Shown here: positions 23,687 through 35,900 of the stretch, piece by piece
Numbering within the stretch: position 1 is the stretch's first letter
Layout of the letters: each line of letters begins with the position of its first letter
Assembly (NCBI GenBank): GCA_002110485.1
Contig: MOWL01000046.1
Coordinates: 248,001 to 312,000, forward strand
Reading direction: 5' to 3'
Length of the DNA stretch: 64,000 nucleotides
Source of the DNA: Emergomyces orientalis
Lineage: Eukaryota > Ascomycota > Eurotiomycetes > Onygenales > Ajellomycetaceae
Notes under the pieces: model-generated
Told to the model about the DNA's origin: nothing
Seen by the model: the letters and a program-made list of their open reading frames with translations, nothing else
Database searches by the model: none
Program-made: the position numbers and the translations under genes

Positions 23687-25731
23687 ATGGAGCACCCGAA
23701 CTTGATCGCCAGGATATATCCATCCCAGAAGTCTCCTGATGCCATCAGGGCAATTGCTGACCCAGGTAATTCTTCGCGGCATTTCCCCCCCATCCTCGAG
23801 AAGGAGGCGACACCAAGACTCCAGAGCCGAGAGGCCACACCAGAACGAGAAGAGAGCAATGACGATGATTTAAACCACTTTTACAACGCAGGACTACAGT
23901 TGACATTCAACAATCGACCAAAAGGCGACAAGGGCTTTTGCATTGGAAGAGATAAAGAAAAATGTGACATTTTCCTACCAGACGTACAACGGGGAGACGG
24001 TATCAGTGCATGTCATTATTATCTTACATTTAACGAACAGAATCAGCTAATCCTGCGGGACGAGTCCCGCAATGGAACCATCGTTACCTACGACAACAAA
24101 GGAGCAAAGACGCGTCGCAATTTCACGTGGATACTTGGTGGGCATTCAGCTCTCAGCAAGATCCAAGCAATTACCATTGAATTGAATAGAAGACTCCAAT
24201 TCAAAGTCATCATTCCCAAGGCTTGGACGGATCCGGACCAATATGCTGCCAATGTCAAGCAATTCCGCCAGCAAACGAACACACTGGATGACCTGTATCT
24301 TGGTAAACTCGGCATACGTAGTGGCCATACGACAGCGCCTCGTAGCCAAGTACAAACTCCAAACCAAGACCGCATCATCCTCGAGCTAGGTACACTCGGC
24401 TCAGGGGGCTTCGGAGATGTAACTCATCATTGGGATGTGAGCACTGGCGTCGAATATGCGTGTAAGAAGCCTCGAAATATTCTCACAGCGCAGGAGCGGC
24501 AATCATGGGAGAAAGAGATCCATATTATGGGCCGAACTAGTCATGTAAGTACCTGAATACTGTAGCCTCTGAGGAACGGCCCTACTAACACTTGCCAGGA
24601 GAATATTGTTAAATTTTATCCTGCAGTAGACAATTCCGTACCTTGCTTGTATTTGGATTTTCTTCCTTGTGGGAACCTTAACAACCAACATAGACTGCAA
24701 CGTTTCTCGTGCGGGGAGACGTTAATAATTCTCAGCCAATGCCTATCGGCATTGAAATATCTTCATGAGCAAAGCCCTCCAATCGCGCACCGAGATATCA
24801 AGCCGGAAAATATTCTTGTCCATGGCCGCAACCCCCTTCATGTTCAACTCGCGGACTTTGGTTTAGCAAAAGAAGGTCCCTCTTTGAGGAGCCGAGTTGG
24901 TACAAAACCTTATTTCCCTCCCGAATTCGCCACAGCCGTTAGGAGAAGGGAAAAGTATACACTGAAGGTTGATATCTGGTCACTTGGCGTCGTTGCTCTC
25001 AGACTCACGCACAACCTTCCTGATATTGATGTTGAAACTGAAACAATGGATTGGTGTACAGCAGTTATTGATAGAGCCAACAAATTCAAGGATGAAGATC
25101 TAATGGACTTTTTAACGACCCACATGTTGGTCGTGAAACCCGAAGCTCGATCTTCAGCAAATGTCTGTTTGAAGGCCCTCGAGAAGTTTGGTGTCTGTTC
25201 TCGAGATGGTAGTCGAACCCCGACCCAAGCTTCGTTCGCCGAAATAACTCTTCCAATGGGAGAGCCCAATTCACCAGATAATGTAAGTACCCCTAGCGCT
25301 AGCACGCAAACAAACAAGAGCTAAACGGCTTACCTTCGTAGGCAATATATTGCATCCCCTCCGTTAGTATAGAAGCGCCTATAGGGACAAACGCCTCTCT
25401 TCCAAGTTCTCGAAAGAGATCAATCCAGTCATGGTCATCATCGGATACAATCAAGCCGCCCAAGCGCCGTGCACATAAGGCCGGTCACAACAATCATCGA
25501 CAGCATGAACAAAAAGATTCTGAATTCACTCTTTTTCATTCCAACTGGCTGATAGATTCGAAATGCGTTGGAGCTTCGGTCGCCGATATGGGGCGGGAAG
25601 ACCCATCCGGTTGGAGCAGTTTTAGCAATGCCAACTCTGCAATAACGAATGCGTCCGAAAACCGAAGCGCTCCATCAAATGTGGGTGGGCAGCGCTGTGA
25701 TTTGGTACGGACTTCTCAACGCCCATGTTGA
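23687..25731 (+). CDS. FHA-domain serine/threonine protein kinase
   Basis: Exons 23687-24544, 24599-25282 and 25342-25731; introns 54 and 59 bp; 643 aa. The start is the first ATG in frame. An FHA phosphothreonine-binding domain lies at about 65-170: FCIGRDKEKCDIFLPD, ISACHYYL and DESRNGTIV match the G-R, S-x-x-H and N-G-T signature. The kinase domain (about 228-470) has every key motif: LGSGGFGDV, YACKK, HRDIKPEN (about 351), DFGLAKE (about 373), a PPE in place of APE, and DIWSLGVVAL. The intron falls inside HENIVKFY, confirming the join. The tail (about 515-643) is Ser-rich with a basic cluster KPPKRRAHK. FHA-then-kinase order recalls Rad53/Chk2, but sequence wording suggests a separate, fast-evolving fungal kinase group. 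It is probably active; substrates are unknown. Confidence 0.85.
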
Positions 25732-26960
25732 GATAGCGAGGAGGAACTCGCGGTTATACAGCAAAAAGAATACCAAAGATGATACCTGTGCTTTGGACTT
25801 TCGGTTTATGTTGATTTTGATCCTCGTGACCGGTCGTAATATTCCACTTCGGTACAGAGACCTAATAATTTCTACTCACACCCTTTTGACGACTTCTTGA
25901 ATCTGTTGATGGGAAGGCATCTATTTCTTTATTGGGATCCCGGGAATGATCTATTTTCGGCTAACTCATCAATCAACTTATAATGGTTATCCATTCATCT
26001 TCCTACTTACATCGCAGAAAAAGACCGGAACTATAATTACCTAAGTCCCTAGGAACAGGCGGTACATCAGCAAGAGCTTACAAAATTCAAACATCAGGCA
26101 GTAGCTCATCAGATACAGAAAAGCGAATCCGTCGTAGAAAGTAACCCTGGAATACAAACAGACACTGGTGACTGATACAAAAAAATGAAGTTTTTCGGGG
26201 CTGAAAAAGGGAAATTAGCATATGATGTATAGCGTAGTTACCTGAATTGAATAGCTGACTTGATAGTGTCAAGAGTTACAGCCGCGATGGAGTTCTTTTG
26301 TTTGAATAATCAATTAATTAGCTTAAATTTCAATTTCAAAATTTCGATATATAAATAAATAATTTCCTTTATTTCAATGTTTACCGCCTGCTCTTTGCTG
26401 TTTGATGCTTGCTGCTGCCTCCTGGTGGGCGCTGACTTCTGTGGCATCCCAAAGAGGAAATGTCCCCCACCAACCCCCCCCCCCCCTTTTCAAATGTGGC
26501 TCTCGAACACCACACCCAGAGCTCTACATCCCACATTCTTCAGCCCTCAACAACTCTTAATGATTCCAGTGTACATTTGACACTTCTCAATGCCTCCTGT
26601 CGCATCTAATCTTAGTCTTTGACGCGTTTCCATTCTCCTCACCAAAAGTCCTCCTCCCCAATCCCCCCACTCCTCCCTCCTCATATCTTCCTCCTCCTTA
26701 TTCCTCTCCTGTAAAATATCTCGCGCCAACAACACTCCTTAGATACTCAACTACTACGAGGCCTAATTTACTTTTCTCTCCCTATTTGATTCCAGCTGCC
26801 GGCCGTCACGACACCCCACTTGTTTGTACCTTTGCTTCCTTTGTGGAAGCTGAGGATCCATCTCCCTCGCCTTCTATCCAAGGAGCTTGGCGGGATAGCA
26901 GCACCCTCCGCAAGATTCCGCCCCTTTAACGCCCCTTCACTTCCATACCGATTATGCACA
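25732..26960. other. Intergenic: RNase H1 upstream region
   Basis: No gene recognised in most of it. A 13-base C run lies at 26474-26486. The final part (26790-26960) stays open in the RNase H1 frame without an ATG. Confidence 0.5.
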
Positions 26961-28505
26961 ATGGTTGCGGTCACGCCATCGCCGGCTACGAATGATACGA
27001 AAAGCACGAGCACCCCTGCGTCCCCCGTGGAGTCAACCACATCACAACCCTCAGTTGCGAAGCGGAAACGAACTGCAGAGCCTAAATTCTATGCGGTAAA
27101 GTTCGGGTTCCAACCTGGAGTTTATCATACGTGGAATGACTGTTTGACGCAAGTGACGGGGTTTAAGGGTGCTGTTTGTAGGTTTCTGTTGTTTAATTCA
27201 ACTTTTTTACTTTGCTTTGCTCTTTTGTTTTTAAACAAAAAACTTATATAATACATTATCATACCAAACTACAGTGGTGATCGCTAGCTCACTATTTTAC
27301 GTCTTATAGTCCAATCGTTTCCTACTCTCGAAGAAGCAAATGCTTTCCTCACAGGAACCCAAGCCACTACGACGCCTGGGAGCACCTCAACCGGCACAAA
27401 ATTCTACGGTGTACAGCGGGGACGGAAACCAGGTGTATATACCGACTGGGCAGTGACACAGGATCAAGTACGCGGGTTTCGGGGACCAAAATACCGCAGG
27501 TTCGCTACTTGGGCGGAAGCAGATGCGTATGTGCGACAGGGACAACAGACGCCGGAGGAGATACAAGCAGCACCAGATGCGGAGCAAAACCCAGACTCTG
27601 CTTGGAAGATGAACCTCCCTGGCGCTCCTGGTCTGACATCCGAACGACCAACCGACGCAGATGGGAATGAGTATCCGCCTGGGCTGGGACCCTTGCCCCC
27701 CGGCGCAGTTGACGGGTTCGACCCGAACGTCGTTCTTGATCCCGCAACAGGGAAACTGAAATATAAATCGCCGTATGACAAAGTGCCTACGAAGCAGCAG
27801 CCAGGACGCCCTGGACCCTTGAAAATATATACGGACGGAAGCTCTTTGAGAAACGGTACCATGGGTGCCAAGGCGGGTGTGGGAGTATATTTTGGCCCTG
27901 GTGATGAGAGGTATTTATCCCACGTCTTTTATTTTATTTCAGCTGTACCAAAACCCGTTACTTCATGAGCTATCTCCCCTTACTAACATCTCACCCTCTC
28001 CTCCATTCCCAGCAGGAATGTATCCGAGCCACTTAAAGGTAGCCGACAAACAAACCAACGGGCAGAATTGACAGCAATCATCCGCGCACTGGACATTGCA
28101 CCGCGACACCGTGACGTCACCATTTTCACAGATAGCAAATACGCTATCAACTGCGTGACGGTATGGTTTGTCAACTGGCAGCGCAACAAATGGATGACCG
28201 CGCAGGACAAGCCAGTCGAGAACAAGGACCTAATCCAATCCATCCTTCTGAAGATTGAGGAGCGGACGCTGCTGAATGTCAAGACGCTGTTTGAGTGGGT
28301 TCGGGGTCATAGTCGAGATCCTGGCAATGAAGCGGCGGACCGGCTGGCGGTAAATGGGGCTAAAAATACCCCACTGGGTTCGAATGACACGGCGACTCCA
28401 GAGGCTGGGGATGATGCTGGTGATATAAGTGATGGTGGTGATGATTTTGATGATGATAACGACGAGGGCGGAGAACAGGTTGGGTTCGGGAACGGGGAAG
28501 ATTGA
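26961..28505 (+). CDS. RNH1: Ribonuclease H1 with two hybrid-binding domains
   Basis: Exons 26961-27177, 27310-27910 and 28016-28505; introns 132 and 105 bp; 435 aa. Two N-terminal hybrid-binding (caulimovirus VI-type) modules are visible: KFYAVKFGFQPGVYHTWNDC with VTGFKGAVFQSFPTLEEANA, and KFYGVQRGRKPGVYTDWA with RGFRGPKYRRFATWAEADAY. A Pro/Gly-rich linker leads to the RNase H fold (about 268-405) with the acidic catalytic set: YTDGSS, RAELTA, FTDSKYA, and the D of GNEAADRLA after the conserved GHSRDP. It ends in an acidic Asp-rich tail. It degrades RNA in RNA:DNA hybrids in the nucleus. The frame is open upstream of the ATG with a basic leader, discussed as a possible mitochondrial form. 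The first acceptor and donor reconstruct the second half of module 1 exactly. Confidence 0.93.
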
Positions 28506-30615
28506 AGCGAAGATTGGACGTGATCATTATCAGAATTGTTTTGGGTGCCATGCGGTGTTTTCCTCTCCTTCCCTTCTCTCTCTCGTGCCTCGTGTGTATG
28601 TCATTGTTATATGTTTTCCCTATTGCCCTATCTATTTTTTTGGTCCAAGGGACTCATTTTATTCCACCAAAGGAGGGACACATGTATATTTTCTAGGTTC
28701 CCTTCAAGAATTTCTTTTCCTCTTCTTTTCTTGCCCAATTCATTTTCTCTACTGCTCCAATTCCCCAATTCCCCCACTTGTTTTCTCAAAGCCAGACAAT
28801 ATTTTTCATGTGTTTACTACCCTTGATGTTACAACTATAACTACCACCTCCATTTAAGGTATGTAGCAAAATCACGGCGACATGATCAATCCTGTAAGCT
28901 ATCAATCCTGTTAGCTGTATGGATAGTCCCTTCAAATTCTTCCGTAAAACAATATTTACATGTGCAGGTGCAGCTACAGCTTGCTTCCTACATCGATCTT
29001 ACACTGCTCTTGTCACCAGATTAAGATCAAGGGACGTCACCCGTCATATGTTCACCTAACCTATCCTCAAAGTACTCCATCCTTCCATCGTATTATCATG
29101 AGACATTTTTCCCATTGCGCGACTGGTGAACGAACCCAGGTATGGCGTCATCAGTGAGGGGTGCATGCATTAGTTATCCACACTAACTTATCAACATCAT
29201 ATTTTAGCCTGTGAGCAGCCACACAGTTGGCACTTCAGCGGGTTTATTTTCTCCCCTGGACCTTCCAGTGAGCAATCTAACTACTGTATGACACGCTCTG
29301 TCTGATTCATTTGTCCGACAAATCAAGCGCGGAAGCAGGGGAAGGAGCTACCTCCAATCAAGCACTGATCAACTCGTGAGTAACTAGCAAATTACTCAGG
29401 CATAAAACTAGCTGGGATGTCACAAGGTACACGATGCTGCTTCTTCTTGTCCTCGTCAGTCCTGGTATGTTAAGTAGTTTTCCAACGGTGAGACGGAGTA
29501 TTTCCAATTACCTCATCGACATGTAACTGCTGGTTGCATGGGAGGTATGATTCTGCTCCAGGGGGAACCCACACATTTCAACCCTCTGGTAGTCTATGGA
29601 GTTGGTAACAGATAAATAAACGGACCTTGCTTACCTCGTCTTGGCTTTTAACCTATATAACAGCCTCAAAGAGAATGTAGAATCCGGCTGGCCATTCTTC
29701 CTCTCTACATTTTTTTCTCTCAGCGTTCTATACAAAATACTTTTCGTTTCGGGTGGCTGCTTGTTGCAGCCTTTTTTTTCTCTTTCATTTACATCGTTTC
29801 CGCACACTCTGCCGCGTTATTATTTCTCTTCCTTTGCCAATGCTTCCATTGGTGAACTATTGAGTTAGTTGACTACGCTACTTGACCTAGGTCTGAGACG
29901 TCGGAGGCAAAAACGCCGAAAAAGGATCCACGGCTCTTTTCCTTCCATAAATGGAGGATCGATTCCCTATTTTCCTCGACTTTTGTTTTTCCTGTATCTC
30001 TATCTCAGTGAACGATATCCCATCCGTCAGAAATCTTCTATAACCCTCGAAAATATCCTCGGTTGGATATTCTGCCATTCTTCAAATAGGCATCCTCAAG
30101 TTTCGCGATAGCCAGTCTTTCTCGAAAACAGTTCGAAACCCTTTGCCCCCTACTCAATTTTATCATTATTTATAACATTTCACCCTTGAGATAAAAAGGG
30201 GATATCCACCTATTCCAATGACAAGAAGATCCATCCTTTGTTATCCTGGGTCTTATGATGGTTATCCCGCCTAAATAGCACAAGCTACAACCTGCTCCGT
30301 CTCTCTCACCTTCAACCATTCCTGTACATAGAGAGTTCTCACCTTTCAACCATAATACTGCGTATCGATACAAAATACTACGGTTCTCGCTTCTTTCTGA
30401 TAACTGAAAACCCGTTTTTCGTGTTCCGGTTGGCTCGATCCCACCAAAAGATTTTCCCCCGTTCCCGCCCTAGCGTTCGGCTCCCAATTCCCGCTCCGAC
30501 CCGCCAAGACAAATCTCCAGCGAACCTGGACGCAGATTTCCGCTACCCGTTTTTATTGGCCGAGCCTATTTGGTTCCCCACAAGCCGAAAACGAACCATT
30601 CGTTATCCGTTCGGC
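28506..30615. other. Intergenic: RNase H1 3' flank and antiporter leader
   Basis: 2.1 kb without a recognised gene. Pyrimidine-rich tracts from about 29700 suggest the promoter and long 5' leader of the antiporter gene. The frame stays open without ATG from 30421. Confidence 0.5.
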
Positions 30616-32990
30616 ATGCCGACTCTTGCTTTGAACGATTTCAACATCGTATGTGCAACGCTGGGCGGCTTCATCAGCCTGTTTGGGCTGGTATCTTATC
30701 TCTTTAAAGAGAAATTTTATTTGTCGGAAGCTTGTGAGTTTCTGGCTATAGTCACACATTCGGTTTTTTATTACTTTCTCTATTTTTTTTATATTTTTTT
30801 CTTTCGAGATTTAAACCATTTTTTGGACTATCCAGGGAACTCCCGCGTGTCTCTATCATATACGCAAACGTACATCCTCACATATCCATGCATTAGACTT
30901 TTACCGCTATACATATCAGTTTATGAGAGAGCTAACCCTTAGCTAACCAAAAATCTTCAGTAATCTCCCTATTCTCTGGCATCCTCTTCTCCCCTAACTT
31001 TGCCAACCTCATCCGTCCGCTCGACTACGCCCAAGGCTCCCCCGCCGCCTTAGAAGCTATAACCCTCTACTTCTCCCGCCTCGTTCTAGGCGTCCAACTC
31101 GTTCTCGCAGGCGTACAATTACCCAGCCGCTACCTTCTCAAAGAATGGAAGAGCCTCTCCCTACTTCTAGGCCCCGGCATGCTGGCCATGTGGCTCTGTA
31201 GTAGCCTAGTGATCTTCACGTTGGTCCCGCACTTACCATTCCTGCATGCATTGGCGATTGCGGCATGTATTACGCCGACAGACCCAGTGTTGTCGAATTC
31301 CATCGTCAAGGGCAAATTTGCGGACAGGTATGTGCCGCGTGGCTTGCAGAGAATAATTATTGCGGAGTCTGGGGCGAATGATGGGCTTGGGTATCCGTTT
31401 TTATTTTTTGCAATTTATCTTATCCAGTTTGTTGGGGTGGGTGGTGATGGTGGTGGAAGTGGAGAAGGGCAATTCGAGGGAGGTCTGAGGAGGGCGATTG
31501 AGCTCTGGTTTGGAGAAACGTGGGGATATACGATCGTGCTGAGTGTTGTGTACGGGGCGATGGTGGGTTGGTTGGCGAAGGAGTTGCTGCATTGGGCGGA
31601 GGAGAAGAAGTATATTGATCGAGAGAGCTTTTTGATATTTGCGATTGCGTTGGCTGTCAGTTTTACCCCTGGGTTGTTTTTATTTACTAACTTCCATCTC
31701 CCCTTCATTTCTAACATTTATGCTAATTAAAATACTTAGCTTTTTATTGTCGGTACCTGCGGAATGATAGGTAGTGATGATGTACTCGCCTGCTTCATTG
31801 CGGGCAACGTATTCACGATTGAGTGAGCCGCCGACCTCCCAAAAGCTGATAATACGGCAGCATCCTTTTCTTGCTAACCTACCCATCTAGCGACTGGTTT
31901 CGCCTCGAAACCCTCGACGATTCCCTCCAACCCACTATCGACATGCTCCTCAACCTCTTCGTTTTCATGTGGTTCGGCGCTGTATGCCCCTGGGGAAAAT
32001 TCTTACACAACGACATCATCCCCATACATCGGCTCGTCTTCCTCGGTATCCTCATCTTAGTCTTCCGCCGCATCCCCATAATCTTCGCCATGCACAGGTA
32101 CATCCGGCAGATAGAACAATTCCATCAAGCGGCGTTCGTAGGTTTCTTTGGGCCCATCGGTGTGAGTGCCATTTTTTATTTGTATATCAGCCGTGAGTAT
32201 CTAGGTCGTTGGGTTATTCCTGACGGTAGCGGGAGGGTAAGAGAGGATGCAGTTGCGCTGTCAGAGGAGATTGAGGTGATCGTGTGGTTTTTGGTGGTTT
32301 GCAGTATTGTATGTTGTTCTCCCTAGTTCATTCGATCTCACCCTCCTTTTCCCATACCCACCTATAGTTCTGTACAAGCTAATGTTTTCTTAGATCGTCC
32401 ACGGCTTGTCAATACCCCTCGCAAAACTCGGAATCCATCTTCCCCGCATCTTCTCTACCGTTCTAAGCTACAACTCAAATCTTGATAGTGATAGCAACTA
32501 CTCCTCCCGCCTATCGCGCATGTTTCTATCATCATTAACCTCATCTACCTCCGCACACAGCAGAAACTGCCACCGCGCTGATCGATCTAGACCGTCCGTG
32601 TTTCGGTCTGTTATCCCAGGAAGGGATGTTGAAGAGGAGGCGGAGATAACAGAGAGCTTACTGGGCGTTAAGGCGACGGCGGAGGTAGGTAGTCAAACGA
32701 TAGTGAAGGAAAGGGAGCTGGAGCGGGAGAGGGAAAACGGACAGGGCACGATTCAGAGCCGGGCGCTCGTGCAACCTGTATCTACATCTCTTCCCGTATC
32801 CGCGCATGACAACGCCACCAGCGACGGTGACGCTGGCGATAAAATTGGTAGTAGTATCGCGGAAAGCAGCAGCAGTAGTAGTAGCTACCTGAGGCGGGAT
32901 ATTGGGAACGGGAGTCACTTGCAGAGCTATGGGGCGACTGCTGAGGCGCTCCCGGCTGGAGCTCGGAATTGGGCTAGGGGTGGGCATTAG
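30616..32990 (+). CDS. NHA1: Plasma-membrane Na+(K+)/H+ antiporter
   Basis: Five exons: 30616-30733, 30961-31655, 31740-31822, 31891-32308 and 32394-32990; 636 aa. The membrane part (about 1-440) has many hydrophobic helices and the CPA1/NHA1 signatures ITPTDPVLSNSIVKGKFA, ESGANDGLGYPF (cation-site Asp pair region) and DDVLACFIAGN followed by DDWFRLETLDDSLQPTIDML. The C-terminal region is hydrophilic, Ser-rich and shorter than in budding yeast Nha1. The protein exports Na+, Li+ or K+ in exchange for H+, helping salt and pH tolerance. Donors GTCAGT and GTGAGC are used at the second and third introns; the reading frame and family motifs continue across both. Confidence 0.9.
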
Positions 32991-35900
32991 AGTCAAAGAC
33001 TAAGTCTTTCCCTGAGCCCGCGTAGTAGGAGGAGGGGTTTCAGGGGTAGTAATGAAGATTTAACGAGAGGTGGATTAGCATAGATGTACTGTACATGTGC
33101 ATATATGAGTGTGGCTTCTTGTTTGATGAGCGAGCTAATGAAGGCTGCCATTTTTCCATGATTTGTGAGAGCTTTTAAGGATTGAATCATTCTGTCTTGG
33201 ACTAGACGTGGGGTTTCTTATTTATCCTAGATGCCTCATTTATGATCTTGGTGTCTATTTCTATTTAGAGAGTGCCACATGCACTGCCATTTTCTTTTCA
33301 TTGTTCTAGAGTTTTGCCTGTGTTTTGACAATTTTATATAACAATACAAAAATAAATTGATTTGAAGAAGCTAAGTTGTGAAGAATACTTAGGACTAGAA
33401 AATCCAGACTGCTTTCTATCCCAAGGATTAAAACTTCAATGAAATATTGCACGGAAGGGAAATTGATGGTCTGTATACATAATATCATTTATACATCAGA
33501 GATGGGCACAGTATTCATGAAAGTCCTAGAATAGTCTGTCTTCAGACAATGCAATCATATTTACTCTGCAAGTCTCTGAGATATCTTGACAGTTAAACTA
33601 ATGAAATTCAAAGATGACAATTACTATCATAATCCAACTCCATATTCATGTATCATGAATACATCATCATTCAACAGTGGATCAGCTCTGAATAGATTAA
33701 TGTAGAATAAGAATGCTCATGACTGGCCAACTTTCGCATACAATGAAACAAAAAAGGCGCAATGGTATGCTAATCCCACTTTAACATACAACCTGCATCC
33801 AACTTTCTTTCGTCCCCATAACACCCTGTACAAAATATAAAAGAGAGAAAGGAAAAAGAAGAGAAAGAACGGCCCTTAAAAAAGCATCACCGATATCCTC
33901 CTTCTTCTTCTTCTCGCCCGCAGGCTCTGGGGGGTTGTAGAATTCGTGTTGAAGTTACCGAAACCAAGCCTTGTCCGCCTTGCTCAGCTCTGGTGTCTCT
34001 GGTGTGCGGCACTCCTTTCTCGGCGACGATGTGGATTGCCTCTATCGGCTACTTAACGTTTTTTATCAGCTTCATTCATCAGCATTTCTTCGAGTGTTTC
34101 CGGCTTTACGGCTTCCACGTAGCGCAGAATTGATTTCCGGATACTGATCACCGATGTGTCCACAGATAACTGAGAATGTGGAATGTGAGCACTTCGCCAG
34201 TACTAGGCCCGAGCCTAGGAGAAACAAGGTTAACCTTTCAAGTCTCAATCATATTTACTCCATGGTTCTACTATGCGAAGAAGTAATTTTCTCGTAGGTG
34301 GTGCAGAACCATTAGTAGGAGAATAGCAAACTGCCTAGACAAAAGCGGCCAAGGTGGCGGCTGTTTTCAAATTTCGAACTGTTTAGAACATCCTAATGAA
34401 TGAAGGAGGAAAGTTTGATAGAACGTTCTCAAAGCACGCACGCTAACTTGCGGAATATATGCAGCAAAGTATAAAATAAATAAGATAGAATCTGCCAACA
34501 GATCGCGAATTGGTAGAATGAGATTTATCTGTGTATGTAAATGTTAAAATGTTCTGATCAGTCAAGACACCTGTCTCACGAAACGTACTTTATATCAGAA
34601 GGGCATCATGGCCACCGCAGATTGAATCATGACTTCTCTGCTAAGCAAAAGGGAATGCAGTACACAGTTTCATCAGTCACACCAGGAATAGAAAATCATT
34701 GACGTGCTGACTTGGGGCTCCTCGTACAAAGGCTGTAATAAATTGCCCTCAAGATGTACTCAAAATGAAATGTTTTTGGCCACTTCTGGTTGGTGCTGGA
34801 CCTTTGAAAGCAAATGGCAAGTTTGCCACATTTCCTTGACTTATATGCGGAAAAAGAAAAACCAAGATAATATTGTCAGTTTTGAATAAAATAATAGTTG
34901 CTTGAAACGAAGATGTGATTTGGAAAATTTTGCTGTTAGATGTCAACAACAATGATGCTCAAAGTGCAGACAGCGCTGGACGGCTGTGGGTTGAATGTCA
35001 CATGATTTGCTTGCCCCTATATGTTTCAAGGGGCTGCTGACCTCTACTTCGTCCTTCATCTCTTCTGGAATCCATCATCCCATCCCATCCCATCCTGACA
35101 TTCTCTGTTGTACGTTTGAAATTGAATGGAGAATGGCCATCGGATGTTTTGCGCTTCGTATCCCTTTTTCTCACAACGCCATCATCATCAAACTAGGGCT
35201 GGATATTAACATTCGGCAAGGCCAAGAAGCATCCTCACCACCAAAGGTTGAACAACCGTATGGAACATGTCAGAAAGGACCTGTCGGGCCACAATGTACT
35301 AGTACTTTTACGAAACCATATAGGTTCGTTACCAACACGTCATGCTGGGTTCTTGCTTTATGTGTGTTAACTTGTAGAACACCCAACGCGTTTCGAGTGA
35401 GGTTCATATCATGAACATCATTTATTTTGGGTGAACATAACAATCAGTCAGCAGCTTCGACCGGAATAGAGTGGCAAGTTTACGAATTCCTTTTTATCGC
35501 CTATTTCGCGTTTCGTGGCATTTTCCGTGCTTTACAGTGACGAACCTAAAATAGGATTTGCTTTGTGCGGCGACTTCCTTCTAGGAAAATGCGGCGAATT
35601 TAGACATGGATATATATATTTCTTTGTCGTATCACCCCTTGTACAGGACGGGGAAAGCAGCCGAAACCGCTAGATATGGTGACACTAACTTACGTTGCGT
35701 TTGAGATATGCGTGAATAGCTTAAGTTGCCATGAGACTGAAGAATAAATGCTGCAAGGCCGTTCTCGAGGATTCATCGGCTGATGTAAATTAGCTGACAT
35801 GTAAATGGCCAACTTAAGTCGGTTCTAAATATCTCATCGCAGGGGAAGCTCTTGTCACAAAATATAGCGGAAGCAAGCCTACCACATATCAGCGGGAACT

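Noticed and set aside
30421..30615. In-frame upstream extension of the antiporter
   Set aside because: It has no ATG and is not hydrophobic; the ATG at 30616 begins the conserved N terminus.
34030..34134. 34-codon + frame that looks like a membrane peptide
   Set aside because: Antisense to a charged, more protein-like minus frame; Phe/Leu-rich sequence is the expected shadow of a Lys/Glu-rich one.
34995..35414. 139-codon + frame in the gene-poor stretch
   Set aside because: No motif or clear splice partners, and Cys/Ser/Thr-rich composition typical of chance frames.
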